Of a stretch of 48,101 nucleotides of DNA, positions 1 through 9,179 are shown piece by piece. The notes below the pieces were generated by a model that worked only from the letters and a program-made list of their open reading frames with translations, was not told the DNA's origin and did not search any database. Numbering within the stretch: position 1 is the first letter of the stretch; every line of letters begins with the position of its first letter. The DNA is from Aureimonas sp. AU4 (GTDB lineage Bacteria; Pseudomonadota; Alphaproteobacteria; Rhizobiales; Rhizobiaceae): the NCBI RefSeq assembly GCF_001463765.1, contig NZ_BBWK01000049.1:1-48101 (forward strand), written 5' to 3'. Both the position numbers and the translations under genes were made by a program.

Positions 1-2458
1 CCCTAGCGCCCTCCACCGCGTCCTGCCGCTCCGTCACGGTGAACCCGAGGTCCTGGAAGTCGCGCGCGGCCGCGTCGAGATCGTGGACGAGAAGGATCAG
101 GTGGTCGAAGGCGATGCTCATGTGCCTGCGCTCCGTTTTCGTCTCGCCAAGACCCACGATCGACGGAGGCTCGTGAATGCGGAGCGGCGGGGCCGGGCCG
201 CGCAGGGGTTCGATCTCGACGAGGCAGGACTGGGCCGAGCACCCCTGGCCGAGCTCGGACGTGCCGATGTCGCGCGTCAGGACGTTGGGGTTCGAGTTGC
301 GATCGCCGCGCCCGTCCGGATCGAAGGTCGCCCCCGTCGGAAGAAGGGCGACGCCGGGCCGCACATCCTCGCTCAGCGCGGCGACGGCCAGGCAGGCGCC
401 GCGATCGTTGAACAAGCGCACGAGGTCGCCCTCGCCGATGCCCCGCGCCCGGGCGTCGGCCGGATGCATCGCGACGCGCTCGCGCCCGTCGGTCTTCTGC
501 TGCGCGCTGACCGCGCTCCAGTCCATCTGCCCATGGAGGCGGCGGGCGGGCTGGGGCGTCAGGAGATGGATCGGGTAGGTTCGGGCGAGCGGACTTCCCA
601 GCCATTCCTCGGGATCGAGCCAGGCGGGGTGGCTCGGCAACCCCGCCGACGCGAAGTCGGCGACGGCGGGGCTGCCGATCTCGATCCGGCCGGTGCGCGT
701 CGCCAGCCTGTTGGCCACCGGGTCGGCGCGGAACGCGGCAAAGGGAACGCGGTCGCCCTCCCGGGGGCGATCCACCTCGAGGAAGCCTGTCTCCCAGAAG
801 GTCTCGAAGCTCGGCGGCGTCATCCCGCGTGCCTTCAGACGCGACGCGATCTGAGCCCACGCGTGATGCAGCCACTCGCGCTCCGTGCGCCCGCCCGTGA
901 AGGCGTCCCGGCTGCCGAGACGCTCGGCGAGACCGGCGAAGATGGCGAAGTCGTTGCGTGCCTCGCCTGCCGGCTCCACAAGCTTGTGCATCGCCAGGAT
1001 GAAAGGGTCGCGGGACGAGCCGCCGATATCCTCGCGCTCGGCCGCGACGGTGGCGGGAAACACGATGTCGGCATGCCGAGCGGTCGCGGTCCAGAACCCC
1101 TCGTTGACGATCACGGTCTCGGGCCGGCGGAAGGCCTTGCGCAGCCGGTTAAGGTCCTGGTGATGGTGAAACGGGTTGCCGCCGGCCCAGTAGACGAGGC
1201 GGATGTCGGGATAGGTGATCTCGCGGCCGTCGAAGCGCACCGTGTCGCCCGGGTTCAGGAGAAGGTCGGCGACGCGCGCCACCGGAATGGCGATCCCGAC
1301 CGGATTCGGCCCGACCGGCAGGCCGAAAAGAGGCGTCTCGAAGCGCGGGTTGCCCATGCTGTTGGACGAGCCGTAGCCGAACACGAAGCCGCCGCCGGGC
1401 AACCCGATCTGGCCGAGCATCGCCGCGAGCGCCACGATCGCCCAGTAGGGCTGCTCGCCGTGGCGCGCGCGCTGGAGGCTCCAGCTGGCGGTAAGGAGCA
1501 CCCGCCGGCCCGGCAGCGACAAGGCCAGCTGCCGGATGTCAGCGGCCTCGAGGCCGGTGATCGCCGCGGCCCATTCCGCGGTCTTGGGAACCCCGTCGCT
1601 TTCGCCGAGCAGATAGGCCCGGTACGTCCCGAAGCCGTGGCAATGCGAGGCGAGGAAGGCTTCGTCGTGGAGGCCCGCCGCAAGGATCGTCTGCGACAGG
1701 GCCAGGATCAGCGCGGTATCCGTGTTCGGACGCGGCGCGAGCCATTCGCAAGGATGCTCCGAGGGAACGTCGCCCCGGAACGGCGTCACGGCGACGAGCC
1801 GCACGCGCTGCGCCAGGGCCGCCATGAAGGCGGGATAGGCGTGGCGACCGAAGCCGCCGGACACGACCTCCCAATTTCGCTGCGGCAGGCCGCCGAAGGC
1901 CAGCATGACGTCGCAGTGGTCGCGGATTGTCTCCGCCGTCATCGCTCCGTCGCCGATGGGATCGGGAACGCCGAGGATCCGGGGAAGGAACGCCATGGCG
2001 GCGCCGTAGCTGTAGTTCGTGACCTGATCGGTGAAGCCGCCGATCGCGCCGAAGAACCGCCGCACGAGGGTCCGGGCATGGTGAAGCCGTCCAGCGCTCG
2101 ACCACCCGTAGGAGCCGGCAAAGAGGGCGGCGTTTCCATGCCTCTCGCGCACGCGCCCGATCTCGCCGGCAGCCAGGTCCAGCGCCTCGTCCCACGGCAC
2201 CTCCCGGTACTCGTCGCTCCCGCGTCCCGCGCCGCCGTCGCCGGCGAGCCACCCCCGGCGGACGGCGGGCCGCGCGATGCGCAAGGGGGAGCGCAGCATC
2301 TCCGGCCAGACCGAAATCAGCTCGCTCGGCGCGGGATCGTGCTCGAAGGGCAGGACGCCGACCAGCCGGCCGTTCTCGACCTGCGCGCGAAAGGCGCCCC
2401 AATGCGACAGCGAGCGCAGCACCCGCTCCCCGCCGCCGGCCTTGGCGGGATCAGTCAT
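1..2458 (-). CDS. Molybdopterin oxidoreductase (BisC/TMAO-DMSO reductase type) reading into a glyoxalase-like domain; partial at left edge
   Basis: Oxidoreductase that would carry a bis-MGD molybdenum cofactor and reduce S- or N-oxides such as biotin or methionine sulfoxide. There is no N-terminal CxxC iron-sulfur motif, as in BisC/TorA/DMSO reductase. The motif GSYGWSSAGRLHHA (residues 115-128) matches the family's molybdenum-ligand serine segment, with Ser121 as the likely ligand. The cofactor-binding C-terminal part ends near GTSELGQGCSAQSCLVEIEP. No signal peptide is seen, so it is probably cytoplasmic. The start ATG overlaps the sulfurtransferase stop by 8 bases (ATGACTGA), so the two are cotranscribed. 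Oddity: the frame has no stop before the window edge. From Met780 (base 121) it reads MSIAFDHLILLVHDLDAAA, a VOC/glyoxalase-like start that on its own would look like a separate gene. It is either a true fusion or a missed frameshift. Confidence 0.85.
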   Translation of the reverse strand, partial: MTDPAKAGGGERVLRSLSHWGAFRAQVENGRLVGVLPFEHDPAPSELISVWPEMLRSPLRIARPAVRRGWLAGDGGAGRGSDEYREVPWDEALDLAAGEIGRVRERHGNAALFAGSYGWSSAGRLHHARTLVRRFFGAIGGFTDQVTNYSYGAAMAFLPRILGVPDPIGDGAMTAETIRDHCDVMLAFGGLPQRNWEVVSGGFGRHAYPAFMAALAQRVRLVAVTPFRGDVPSEHPCEWLAPRPNTDTALILALSQTILAAGLHDEAFLASHCHGFGTYRAYLLGESDGVPKTAEWAAAITGLEAADIRQLALSLPGRRVLLTASWSLQRARHGEQPYWAIVALAAMLGQIGLPGGGFVFGYGSSNSMGNPRFETPLFGLPVGPNPVGIAIPVARVADLLLNPGDTVRFDGREITYPDIRLVYWAGGNPFHHHQDLNRLRKAFRRPETVIVNEGFWTATARHADIVFPATVAAEREDIGGSSRDPFILAMHKLVEPAGEARNDFAIFAGLAERLGSRDAFTGGRTEREWLHHAWAQIASRLKARGMTPPSFETFWETGFLEVDRPREGDRVPFAAFRADPVANRLATRTGRIEIGSPAVADFASAGLPSHPAWLDPEEWLGSPLARTYPIHLLTPQPARRLHGQMDWSAVSAQQKTDGRERVAMHPADARARGIGEGDLVRLFNDRGACLAVAALSEDVRPGVALLPTGATFDPDGRGDRNSNPNVLTRDIGTSELGQGCSAQSCLVEIEPLRGPAPPLRIHEPPSIVGLGETKTERRHMSIAFDHLILLVHDLDAAARDFQDLGFTVTERQDAVEGAR

Positions 2459-3299
2459 GACCGAGCGTCCGGCGCGGCAGGTCCTCTCGGCGACCCCACT
2501 CGTTCCAGGAGCCGTCGTAGATCCGCCATTCCCGCCTGCCTGCGCGCGCGAGCTGAAAGGCCAGAACGGCCGCCGTGACGCCGGAGCCGCATGTGGCGAT
2601 GATCGGCCGGTCGGGATCGATCCCGGCGGCTCGAAAGAGCCGCTCCGTCTCGGCCGGCGCCTTGAACCGGAAGCCGGGAGCGTTTTCCAGCATGGCGGTC
2701 CACGGCAGGTTCACCGCCCCCGGCATGTGGCCGCTGCGCAGTCCGGGATAACCCGAAGGGAGCACGCCGCTGAAGCGGTCGGTGGTGCGCGCATCGACGA
2801 CCTGCGCCTTGCCGTTCGCCAGGGCGTCGCGAACATCCTGCCACGTCGCGATGTCGTCCGGGGGCGCGGCGGCCTCGAAGGTCCGGCTCTCGAAGGAGCG
2901 CGCACCGCCCGTCTCGAGAGGCCGCCCTTCCGCGATCCAGCGACGAAGGCCACCGTCGAGGATCGAGACGGACTCATGACCGAAGCGCCTGAACATCCAC
3001 CAGACGCGCGCCGACACGTAGCTGCGATCGTAGATCACGACATGGGTGTCCCGGCCGATCCCGAGCGCGCCTGCCACTGTCGCGAAATGCTCCGGCGTCG
3101 GCATCATGTTGGGGATGAGGACATCGCGATCGGACGCCGCCTCGAGATCGAAGGGACGAGCGCCGGGTATATGGGCATCGCGATAGGCCGCGATGCCGGA
3201 CTGCCCCGTCTCCGGGGCGAACCACGAGCAGTCGAGGCAGACGGTGGCACGGTCTGCGAGACGGTCGGCGAGCCAGTCCGGATCAACCAGGAACGACAT
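2451..3299 (-). CDS. sseA: 3-mercaptopyruvate sulfurtransferase
   Basis: Transfers sulfane sulfur from 3-mercaptopyruvate to thiol acceptors or cyanide. The 282-residue protein has two rhodanese domains; the catalytic loop in the C-terminal one is CGSGVTA with Cys237. That sequence is typical of mercaptopyruvate sulfurtransferases, whereas thiosulfate sulfurtransferases usually have CRKGVTA. I chose the ATG at 3299 because GAGG lies five bases upstream; an in-frame GTG at 3305 would sit on top of that ribosome binding site. It precedes the molybdopterin oxidoreductase with an 8-base overlap, so sulfur mobilisation and a sulfoxide-reductase-like enzyme are likely made together. A 15-base palindrome lies just upstream. 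Confidence 0.9.
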   Translation of the reverse strand: MSFLVDPDWLADRLADRATVCLDCSWFAPETGQSGIAAYRDAHIPGARPFDLEAASDRDVLIPNMMPTPEHFATVAGALGIGRDTHVVIYDRSYVSARVWWMFRRFGHESVSILDGGLRRWIAEGRPLETGGARSFESRTFEAAAPPDDIATWQDVRDALANGKAQVVDARTTDRFSGVLPSGYPGLRSGHMPGAVNLPWTAMLENAPGFRFKAPAETERLFRAAGIDPDRPIIATCGSGVTAAVLAFQLARAGRREWRIYDGSWNEWGRREDLPRRTLGHD

Positions 3300-3311
3300 G
3301 GGCACCTCAAA

Positions 3312-3326
3312 GATATATCATATATC
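3312..3326 (-). promoter_or_regulatory. AT-rich 15-bp palindrome upstream of sseA
   Basis: GATATAT-C-ATATATC is a perfect inverted repeat with a one-base centre, four bases upstream of the sseA ribosome binding site. It stands out in DNA of roughly 70% GC. Read on the minus strand it contains TATGAT, close to a -10 box, and a consensus TTGACA lies upstream at 3347-3352, though with a longer than usual spacer. It is probably a promoter element and operator combined; the protein that binds it is unknown. Confidence 0.5.
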
Positions 3327-3518
3327 CAAGCGCGTTCGGGCGTTCCTGTCAAAGGTTTCGTTTCGAATCCCTTCCCGGCTCCTTCCGGCGGCGGATATCC
3401 CGCAACCTCGTTTTCAACCCGGCCTGAGCCGGGGAAGCGGATCGTCCAGCCGGTTCGGCGATCCGCTCCCTAAACTGTGATGCCGCCCGGACCGACGCGC
3501 CTCGCCGGGCGATCCGCG

Positions 3519-5669
3519 TCAGCGCTGGAGTTGCAGGACGAGCGCGTCCCTCGCGCCGACGCGCACCCGCAGCTGCGCGTCCTCCTCCCCACCCGGCCCG
3601 AATGTCGCCGGGGAAGCCACCTCGTCTCCGGGGGGCCATGCAACCGTGACCCGGTGTGCGTCCACTCCCGCCACGCGTAGGTCGGCCGACTGCTCCGCGC
3701 GCGTCGAGTTCACGATCCACAGGAAGTGGCGACCGTCCGCTCCCTGATGCAGCCGGACCTGCAGGGCCGCATTCGAGGAGGCGACCTGAGGCCGTCGGCC
3801 GGCCTCGCCGAGGATCGAGGCGAAGTAGGCGCGATGGCTCTCGCCACCCTGCCGGAAGTAGCCGATGCCCGGATGGGTGCCGACCAGAAGCGTGCGGCCC
3901 CGGCCGAAGCGGTTCTCGACGGCGGCGATCCGGCCGTCGTCGAAATGCCCCCGCACCGTGCCGGTGGTCGGCCGGTAGCTCTGGAGGAAGCCGCCGCCCT
4001 GGAGCGCGCGCCCGTCGATCTCGAGACGGATGCGGTCGCCGATGTCGGGCATGAACTCGACCTCGTCCTCCACCGCGCCGAAGACCGCGTCGAGGCCGTT
4101 ATGCGGCTGGCGGGTTCCCACCTTGCCGCGATCGCCGAAATAGCCGGGCGTGGCCTCCGAGACGAGCGTGCCGCCCCGCTCCACCCAGCGCGCGAGGCAC
4201 CCGGCATGCTCGGCCGTCAGCATGATCGGATAAGGGGCATAAACGACGTCGTGGTCGTCCAGATGGTCGATATGCAGCCAGTCGGCCTGGATGTTGTTGT
4301 CGAAGAAGCCGCGATAGGCGCCCCACATCGCCTCCCGGTAGGTGTCGGGGCAGTGGTCGTGGTTGAGGAGATAGTCCCAGGCCTGCGCCTCGGGGACCAC
4401 GAGAAGGCCGACGTCGCCCCGCACCGGCTTTGCCTCGAACAGCGCCTTGCGTTCCGGCGCGTTGGCCCACTTCGCCAGGCTCGAGGCCATGTCGGAGCGC
4501 GGCGTGCGCGAGCCGTCCATGCCGTAGGAGCCGAAGGCGCCGAAGAGCGGTCCGTCGAGCAGCGGGCGGTAGCGCAGGTTGAGGACGCCCGTGGCGCCGG
4601 CCGCGAACGAGGTCATCGTGAGGAGGCGGATGTCCTCGGGCTCCATCACCCGGCCGTCCTCCTTGTCGCGCCCCATCACCTGCGGCTGCATCCAGAGCGG
4701 GCCGCCGGGACGCTCGGCGTGCCACCAGGGCTTGCCGCGACTGGCGGCGCGCGTGAGGTCGGGGCCGAAGAAGTTCTGCCACGGCTTGAAGCCGCGGCGG
4801 CTCGGCACCCAGGTCAGGCCGTAGAGCTCGACCTTGGAGGCCGCGAGCCAGTCGTCGGACCCGTTGGCCGCCATGTTGGGGATGGCGCCGCCCACGCCGT
4901 GCGCCGCGATCAGGCAGTCCGCGTCGACGGCCCGGATCGTGTCGATCTTGAACTGCATCTGCCCGTAGTAGGTCTCGCGCTTGAAGGCGAGCCAGTCGAG
5001 GTTCTGCGGATAGGCCGCCACCTCCACGGGCGGCTCGACATCCTCCCATTCCGCGTAGGAGTAGCGGTACCAGGCCTCGGCCAGCGTATCGAGCGAGCCG
5101 TATTTGGCTTCCAGCCAGAGGCGGAAGTCGGCCTTCATGGCGGGCGAATGGTCGACGTCCGAGGCGTAGTTGACCTCGTTCCAGACGTCGTACCCCAGAA
5201 GCCCAGGATGACCCTTGTAGCGGGTGGCGAGCGCATGGAGGAAGGCGCCCACCCGTTCGCGCACCTCCGGGTCGTTCATCGACAGGGCGCCCGCCCCGCC
5301 GCCGTTGTTGGCGAACCCCCCGGTCGCGGCGCTGACGCCCATGTTGGACGAGAGCGGACGCCCGTCGGCGCGGATCTGGCGGGCATGGGCGAAGCGCCGG
5401 TAGGCCCAGTCGGGCACCGCGTGGCTGATCTCGGCAATGATCGTGCGGATGCCGTGCCGGGCGGCCAAATCCATCTGCCGGTCGTAGTCGTCCCAGTCGT
5501 AGACGCCCGGCCGGCGCTCGATCGCGCTCCACATGAACCAGTGCCGGAAGACGTTCAGCCCGTCGGCGGCGGCCGTCGCGTAATCGCGCTCCCAGTCCTC
5601 GCGTGGCGGGTTGGACTTGCGGAAGTAGACGGCACCGAAGGGCACCTGGGGCAGCGTGTCGAGGGGCAT
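3519..5669 (-). CDS. GH42 beta-galactosidase
   Basis: Retaining glycoside hydrolase expected to release terminal beta-linked galactose (or a related sugar) from oligosaccharides. The 716-residue length fits GH42. The N-terminal TIM barrel carries the acid/base Glu165 in YDVWNEVNYA and the probable nucleophile Glu319 in WWHAERPGG. A trimerisation-like domain follows (about 410-620), then a beta-sandwich tail. There is no signal peptide, so it acts in the cytoplasm on imported oligosaccharides. It is the last gene of the eight-gene operon that begins with the binding protein at 15486, 90 bases after the dehydrogenase. Substrate linkage cannot be told from sequence. Confidence 0.9.
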   Translation of the reverse strand: MPLDTLPQVPFGAVYFRKSNPPREDWERDYATAAADGLNVFRHWFMWSAIERRPGVYDWDDYDRQMDLAARHGIRTIIAEISHAVPDWAYRRFAHARQIRADGRPLSSNMGVSAATGGFANNGGGAGALSMNDPEVRERVGAFLHALATRYKGHPGLLGYDVWNEVNYASDVDHSPAMKADFRLWLEAKYGSLDTLAEAWYRYSYAEWEDVEPPVEVAAYPQNLDWLAFKRETYYGQMQFKIDTIRAVDADCLIAAHGVGGAIPNMAANGSDDWLAASKVELYGLTWVPSRRGFKPWQNFFGPDLTRAASRGKPWWHAERPGGPLWMQPQVMGRDKEDGRVMEPEDIRLLTMTSFAAGATGVLNLRYRPLLDGPLFGAFGSYGMDGSRTPRSDMASSLAKWANAPERKALFEAKPVRGDVGLLVVPEAQAWDYLLNHDHCPDTYREAMWGAYRGFFDNNIQADWLHIDHLDDHDVVYAPYPIMLTAEHAGCLARWVERGGTLVSEATPGYFGDRGKVGTRQPHNGLDAVFGAVEDEVEFMPDIGDRIRLEIDGRALQGGGFLQSYRPTTGTVRGHFDDGRIAAVENRFGRGRTLLVGTHPGIGYFRQGGESHRAYFASILGEAGRRPQVASSNAALQVRLHQGADGRHFLWIVNSTRAEQSADLRVAGVDAHRVTVAWPPGDEVASPATFGPGGEEDAQLRVRVGARDALVLQLQR

Positions 5670-5759
5670 GGAACGGGTCCTTCGGGACAGTCGGAAGCGT
5701 TCGGGCGGCGCGTGGCGGCGCCCGTCGTGGGGAGATCGGAGGGGAAGGCGCCGGTGGCG

Positions 5760-6629
5760 CTAGCTGGCGGCCAGCGCCTGGAGCGTGCGGATCAGGGCGG
5801 AATGGTCCTTGTCGCCGTCGCCGCGCTCGACCGCCTCGGTCATGAGCTGCGCGGTGGAGGCGGTGTTGGGCAGGACGATATCGAGCGCGCGGGCGCCGTC
5901 CATGGCGAGCCCCATGTCCTTGCGATGGAGCCGGATACGGAAGCCGGGGTCGAAGGTCTCGCGGATCATGCGCTCGCCGTGCAGTTCGAGAACGCGCGAG
6001 GCGGCGAAGCCCCCCATCAGCGCCTCGCGCACCTTGGCGGGATCGGCCCCGGCCGCGCGCGCGAAGGTCAGTGCCTCGGCGACGGCTGCGATGTTGAGCC
6101 CGACGATGATCTGGTTGGCGACCTTGGCGGTCTGGCCGTCGCCCACGCCGCCGACATGGGTGATGGTCTTGCCCATCTGCTCGAACAGGGGACGGGCCCG
6201 CGCGAAACCCGCCTCGCTACCGCCCGCCATGATCGTGAGCGCGGCGTTCCGAGCGCCCACCTCGCCGCCCGACACGGGCGCGTCGACATAGACGCCGCCT
6301 CCCGCCTCGATCCGCTCGGCGAAGCCCTTGGTCGCGATCGGCGAGATCGAGCTCATGTCGACGACGAGCGCGCCCGGCCGCAGCGCGGAGGCGACGCCGT
6401 TCCCGCCGAACAGCACCGTCTCGACGTCGGGCGTGTCGGGCAGCATCAGGATCACCGCCTCGGCGTCCCTGGCCGCATCGGCGGCGCTGTCGGCGGCCCT
6501 CCCCCCGGCCTCCACAAGGAAGCGCGAGGCCTCCTTGACGCGGTGGAGCGAAAGCTCGTGTCCGGCCGCCAGGAGATGGCCCGCCATCGGGCGTCCCATG
6601 ACGCCGAGGCCGATAAAGGCGATCCTCAT
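5760..6629 (-). CDS. 2-hydroxy-3-oxopropionate (tartronate semialdehyde) reductase-like dehydrogenase
   Basis: Beta-hydroxyacid dehydrogenase family, 289 residues; family members reduce tartronate semialdehyde to D-glycerate with NAD(P)H. The N-terminal Rossmann motif is GLGVMGRPMA (8-17). The substrate-binding signature is DAPVSGGEVGA (116-126), and the catalytic lysine is Lys169 in GDGQTAKVANQ. I chose the ATG at 6629, which overlaps the stop of the preceding isomerase gene as ATGA; a longer start seven codons upstream has no support. The upstream hydroxypyruvate-isomerase-like gene makes this enzyme's expected substrate, which supports the call. In this glycosidase operon the true substrate could be another sugar-derived hydroxyacid. 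Confidence 0.85.
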   Translation of the reverse strand: MRIAFIGLGVMGRPMAGHLLAAGHELSLHRVKEASRFLVEAGGRAADSAADAARDAEAVILMLPDTPDVETVLFGGNGVASALRPGALVVDMSSISPIATKGFAERIEAGGGVYVDAPVSGGEVGARNAALTIMAGGSEAGFARARPLFEQMGKTITHVGGVGDGQTAKVANQIIVGLNIAAVAEALTFARAAGADPAKVREALMGGFAASRVLELHGERMIRETFDPGFRIRLHRKDMGLAMDGARALDIVLPNTASTAQLMTEAVERGDGDKDHSALIRTLQALAAS

Positions 6630-7417
6630 GCCGCAACTCCCTCGCGCCATGCGTCCATCCAGGAGAGGCCCGCCGTCGTGGTGGTCGCGGGCTTGTATTC
6701 ACAGCCCACCCAGCCCCGGTATCCCAGCCGGTCCAGCGCGGCGAGGACGAAGGCGTAGTTGATCTCGCCCGTGCCGGGCTCGTGCCGGCCCGGATTGTCG
6801 GCGACCTGCACGTGGCCGATCCGGTCGAACAGGCTCTCGAGGGTGGCCACGATGTCACCCTGCATGACCTGCGTGTGGTAGACGTCGTACTGGAGGCGCA
6901 GGTTGGGCAAGCCCACCCGGTCCATGATGCGCTCGGCATGGTCGGTCGTGGACACGAAGAAGCCGGGAATGTCGCGCAGGTTGATCGGCTCCATCACCAG
7001 GGCGATGCCGGCATCGCGAAGGCGCGGCGCGGCATAGCCAAGGTTCTCGACCAGCGTGTCTTCCAGGCGGTCGCGGTCCACTCCCGCCGGCGCGATACCG
7101 GCAAGGCAGTTGACGGTCGGGCAATGCAGCTCGCGGGCGTAGCGGATCGCCGTGTCGACGCCTCGCCGGAACTCCTCGACCCGATCCGGCAGGCAGCCGA
7201 TGCCGCGCTCGCCGCCCGCCCAGTTGCCGGCCGGCAGGTTGAAGAGGGCTTGCGTCAGCCCGTGGCGCTGCAGGCGGTCGCGGATCTCGGCGGCGGGCAC
7301 CTCGTAGGGCGAGACGTATTCTACGGCGCGGAAGCCGTCGCGCGCGGCCGCCTCGAAGCGGTCCAGAAACGGCAGCTCGGCGTAGAGAAAGGACAGGTTG
7401 GCGGCAAATCGGGGCAT
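6626..7417 (-). CDS. hyi: Hydroxypyruvate isomerase-like TIM-barrel protein
   Basis: Member of the xylose-isomerase-like TIM barrel (AP endonuclease 2) superfamily, 263 residues. The closest pattern is hydroxypyruvate isomerase, which interconverts hydroxypyruvate and tartronate semialdehyde. Visible features are the start MPRFAANLSFLYAELPFLDR, MEPINLRDIPGFF (metal-ligand Glu), LQYDVYHTQ and NPGRHEPGTGEINY. It lies 14 bases after the ATPase gene and overlaps the reductase start by 4 bases. Translational coupling with that reductase suggests a two-step route from hydroxypyruvate to glycerate. Other sugar isomerases and epimerases of the same fold remain possible. Confidence 0.8.
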   Translation of the reverse strand: MPRFAANLSFLYAELPFLDRFEAAARDGFRAVEYVSPYEVPAAEIRDRLQRHGLTQALFNLPAGNWAGGERGIGCLPDRVEEFRRGVDTAIRYARELHCPTVNCLAGIAPAGVDRDRLEDTLVENLGYAAPRLRDAGIALVMEPINLRDIPGFFVSTTDHAERIMDRVGLPNLRLQYDVYHTQVMQGDIVATLESLFDRIGHVQVADNPGRHEPGTGEINYAFVLAALDRLGYRGWVGCEYKPATTTTAGLSWMDAWREGVAA

Positions 7418-7431
7418 GGCTCTCGCGGTCT

Positions 7432-9174
7432 TCAAGCGGTGAAGCGCGTGCGGTGCAGCATGCGCTTGCGGCGGGGATCGGGGCTCGGCACGGCCGAGAT
7501 GAGGCTTTGCGTGTAGGGCTGGCGGGGACGGGTGCAGATCTCCTCGGCGGGCCCGATCTCGACGAGCTTTCCCCGGTGCATGACGCCGACGCGGTCGCAG
7601 AAGTACCGGACCACCGAGATGTCGTGCGAGATGAAGAGGAAGGAGAGGTCGAGCCGGCGCTGGATGTCGAGAAGGAGGTCGAGGATCTGCGCGCGGATCG
7701 ACACGTCGAGCGCGGCGGTCGCCTCGTCGGCGATCACGACCTTGGGCTCCAGCGCCAGCGCGCGGGCGATGCCGATGCGCTGGCGCTGCCCGCCGGAAAA
7801 GGCGTGCGGATAGCGCTCGGCGGCCGCCGGGTCGAGGCCGACGAGCTCCAGAAGCTCGGCGACGCGCCGCTCGATGCGCTGGCGGTCCCAGCCGCCCGCG
7901 ACCCGCAACGGGTCGCCGACGATCTGGCGCACGTTCATGCGCGGGTTGAGCGAGGCGAAGGGGTCCTGGAACACGAGGCGCACGTCGCGGTGGAAGAGGC
8001 GAAGCCCCCGCTTGTCGAGTGCCGTCACGTCGGTCTCGCCGCCCGCGCCGCGATAGACGACCTGCCCCGCGGTCGGCTCGGTGATGCGCAGGATCAGACG
8101 CCCGAGCGTCGTCTTGCCCGACCCGCTCTCGCCGACGATGCCCAAGTTCTCGCCCGGCATCAGGTCGAAGCTGACGTCGTCCACCGCCCTGACGGGGTTG
8201 GCCGCGGCGCTTCCCCACCAGCTTGCCGCGGCGCCATAGGACTTGCCGAGGCCACGCACCGAGAGAACCGGCTCGCGCTCCTTCGCCGGCACGCGCCTCT
8301 CGTCCGCCTCGCGACGCGTCTCGAGCCGCACCGTCGCGTCGAGAAGCCGGCGCGTATAGCTGTGCCCGGCGTCGTGGAAGATGTCGTCGACGTCGCCCGT
8401 CTCGACGATCCGGCCGAAGCGCATAACCGCCACCTCGTCGGCGACCTCGGCGACGACGCCCATGTCGTGGGTGATCAGCAGCATCGCCATGCCGCGCGCG
8501 ACCTGGATGCGCTTCACGAGATCGAGGATCTCGGCCTGCGTGGTGACATCGAGGGCGGTGGTGGGCTCGTCCGCGATCAGGACGTCGGGATCGGCAGCCA
8601 AGGCCATGGCGATCATGGCGCGCTGGCGCATGCCGCCGGAGAACTCGAACGTGTAGCGGTCGATCATGCGGCCGGGATCGGGGATCTCGACCTGGCGCAG
8701 GAGCTCGACCGCGCGCTCGCGGCCCTCGCGCTTCGACACGCGCCGATGGAGCCGCACGGCCTCCACGATCTGCGAGCCGATCGTGTGGACCGGCGAGAGC
8801 GAGCTCATCGGCTCCTGGAAGATGAGGCCGATACGTCCGCCCCGGATGGCCAGAAGCTCGGGGCTGCGCTCGGTGAGCTGCGCGATGTCGATCTCGCCCC
8901 CGCCCTGCCGGGGCAGGAGGATGCGCCCGGAGGTGATCGCGGCGTTGCGGTCGAGGATGCGCAGGAGGCTGCGCGCGGTGACCGACTTGCCCGACCCGCT
9001 CTCGCCGACCAGCGCCAGCGTCTGGCCGGCGACGAGACGGAAGCTCACGTCGCGCACGGCGTGGAGGATCTGGTTGCGCAAGCGAAAGTCGAGGCTGAGC
9101 TTCTCGACGCGCAGCACCGAGCCGTCGTCCAGAACGGGGTGACCGGTTTGCGAGGCGGCGCCTGTGATCATCAT
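7432..9174 (-). CDS. Opp/Dpp-type ABC transporter, double ATP-binding subunit
   Basis: Energises import through the two permeases encoded just upstream. The 580-residue protein is a DppD-DppF type fusion of two nucleotide-binding domains. The first has Walker A GESGSGKS (57-64), signature FSGGMRQR and Walker B DVLIADEP. The second has GESGSGKTT, signature FSGGQRQR and VVIADEAT. In the second Walker B the usual DEPT reads DEAT, which keeps the catalytic Glu. The C-terminus has the oligopeptide-transporter ending ([19 protein letters not shown]). The start is one of two tandem ATGs (9174 or 9171), 5 bases after the permease stop. The genes around it are glycosidases, so the cargo may be an oligosaccharide rather than a peptide. 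Confidence 0.9.
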   Translation of the reverse strand: MMITGAASQTGHPVLDDGSVLRVEKLSLDFRLRNQILHAVRDVSFRLVAGQTLALVGESGSGKSVTARSLLRILDRNAAITSGRILLPRQGGGEIDIAQLTERSPELLAIRGGRIGLIFQEPMSSLSPVHTIGSQIVEAVRLHRRVSKREGRERAVELLRQVEIPDPGRMIDRYTFEFSGGMRQRAMIAMALAADPDVLIADEPTTALDVTTQAEILDLVKRIQVARGMAMLLITHDMGVVAEVADEVAVMRFGRIVETGDVDDIFHDAGHSYTRRLLDATVRLETRREADERRVPAKEREPVLSVRGLGKSYGAAASWWGSAAANPVRAVDDVSFDLMPGENLGIVGESGSGKTTLGRLILRITEPTAGQVVYRGAGGETDVTALDKRGLRLFHRDVRLVFQDPFASLNPRMNVRQIVGDPLRVAGGWDRQRIERRVAELLELVGLDPAAAERYPHAFSGGQRQRIGIARALALEPKVVIADEATAALDVSIRAQILDLLLDIQRRLDLSFLFISHDISVVRYFCDRVGVMHRGKLVEIGPAEEICTRPRQPYTQSLISAVPSPDPRRKRMLHRTRFTA

Positions 9175-9179
9175 GGCCT

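Noticed and set aside
83-2578. 831-codon plus-strand open frame
   Set aside because: It lies opposite the molybdopterin oxidoreductase, whose minus-strand translation shows clear family motifs. The plus-strand translation is Arg/Gly/Ala/His-rich without domains.
3726-6758. 1010-codon plus-strand open frame
   Set aside because: It is antisense to the GH42 and dehydrogenase genes and has low-complexity composition, typical of GC-rich shadow frames.
7418-8218. Possible long N-terminal extension of the hydroxypyruvate-isomerase-like protein
   Set aside because: The extension is antiphase to the ATPase gene and has shadow composition; the family N-terminus begins at 7417.
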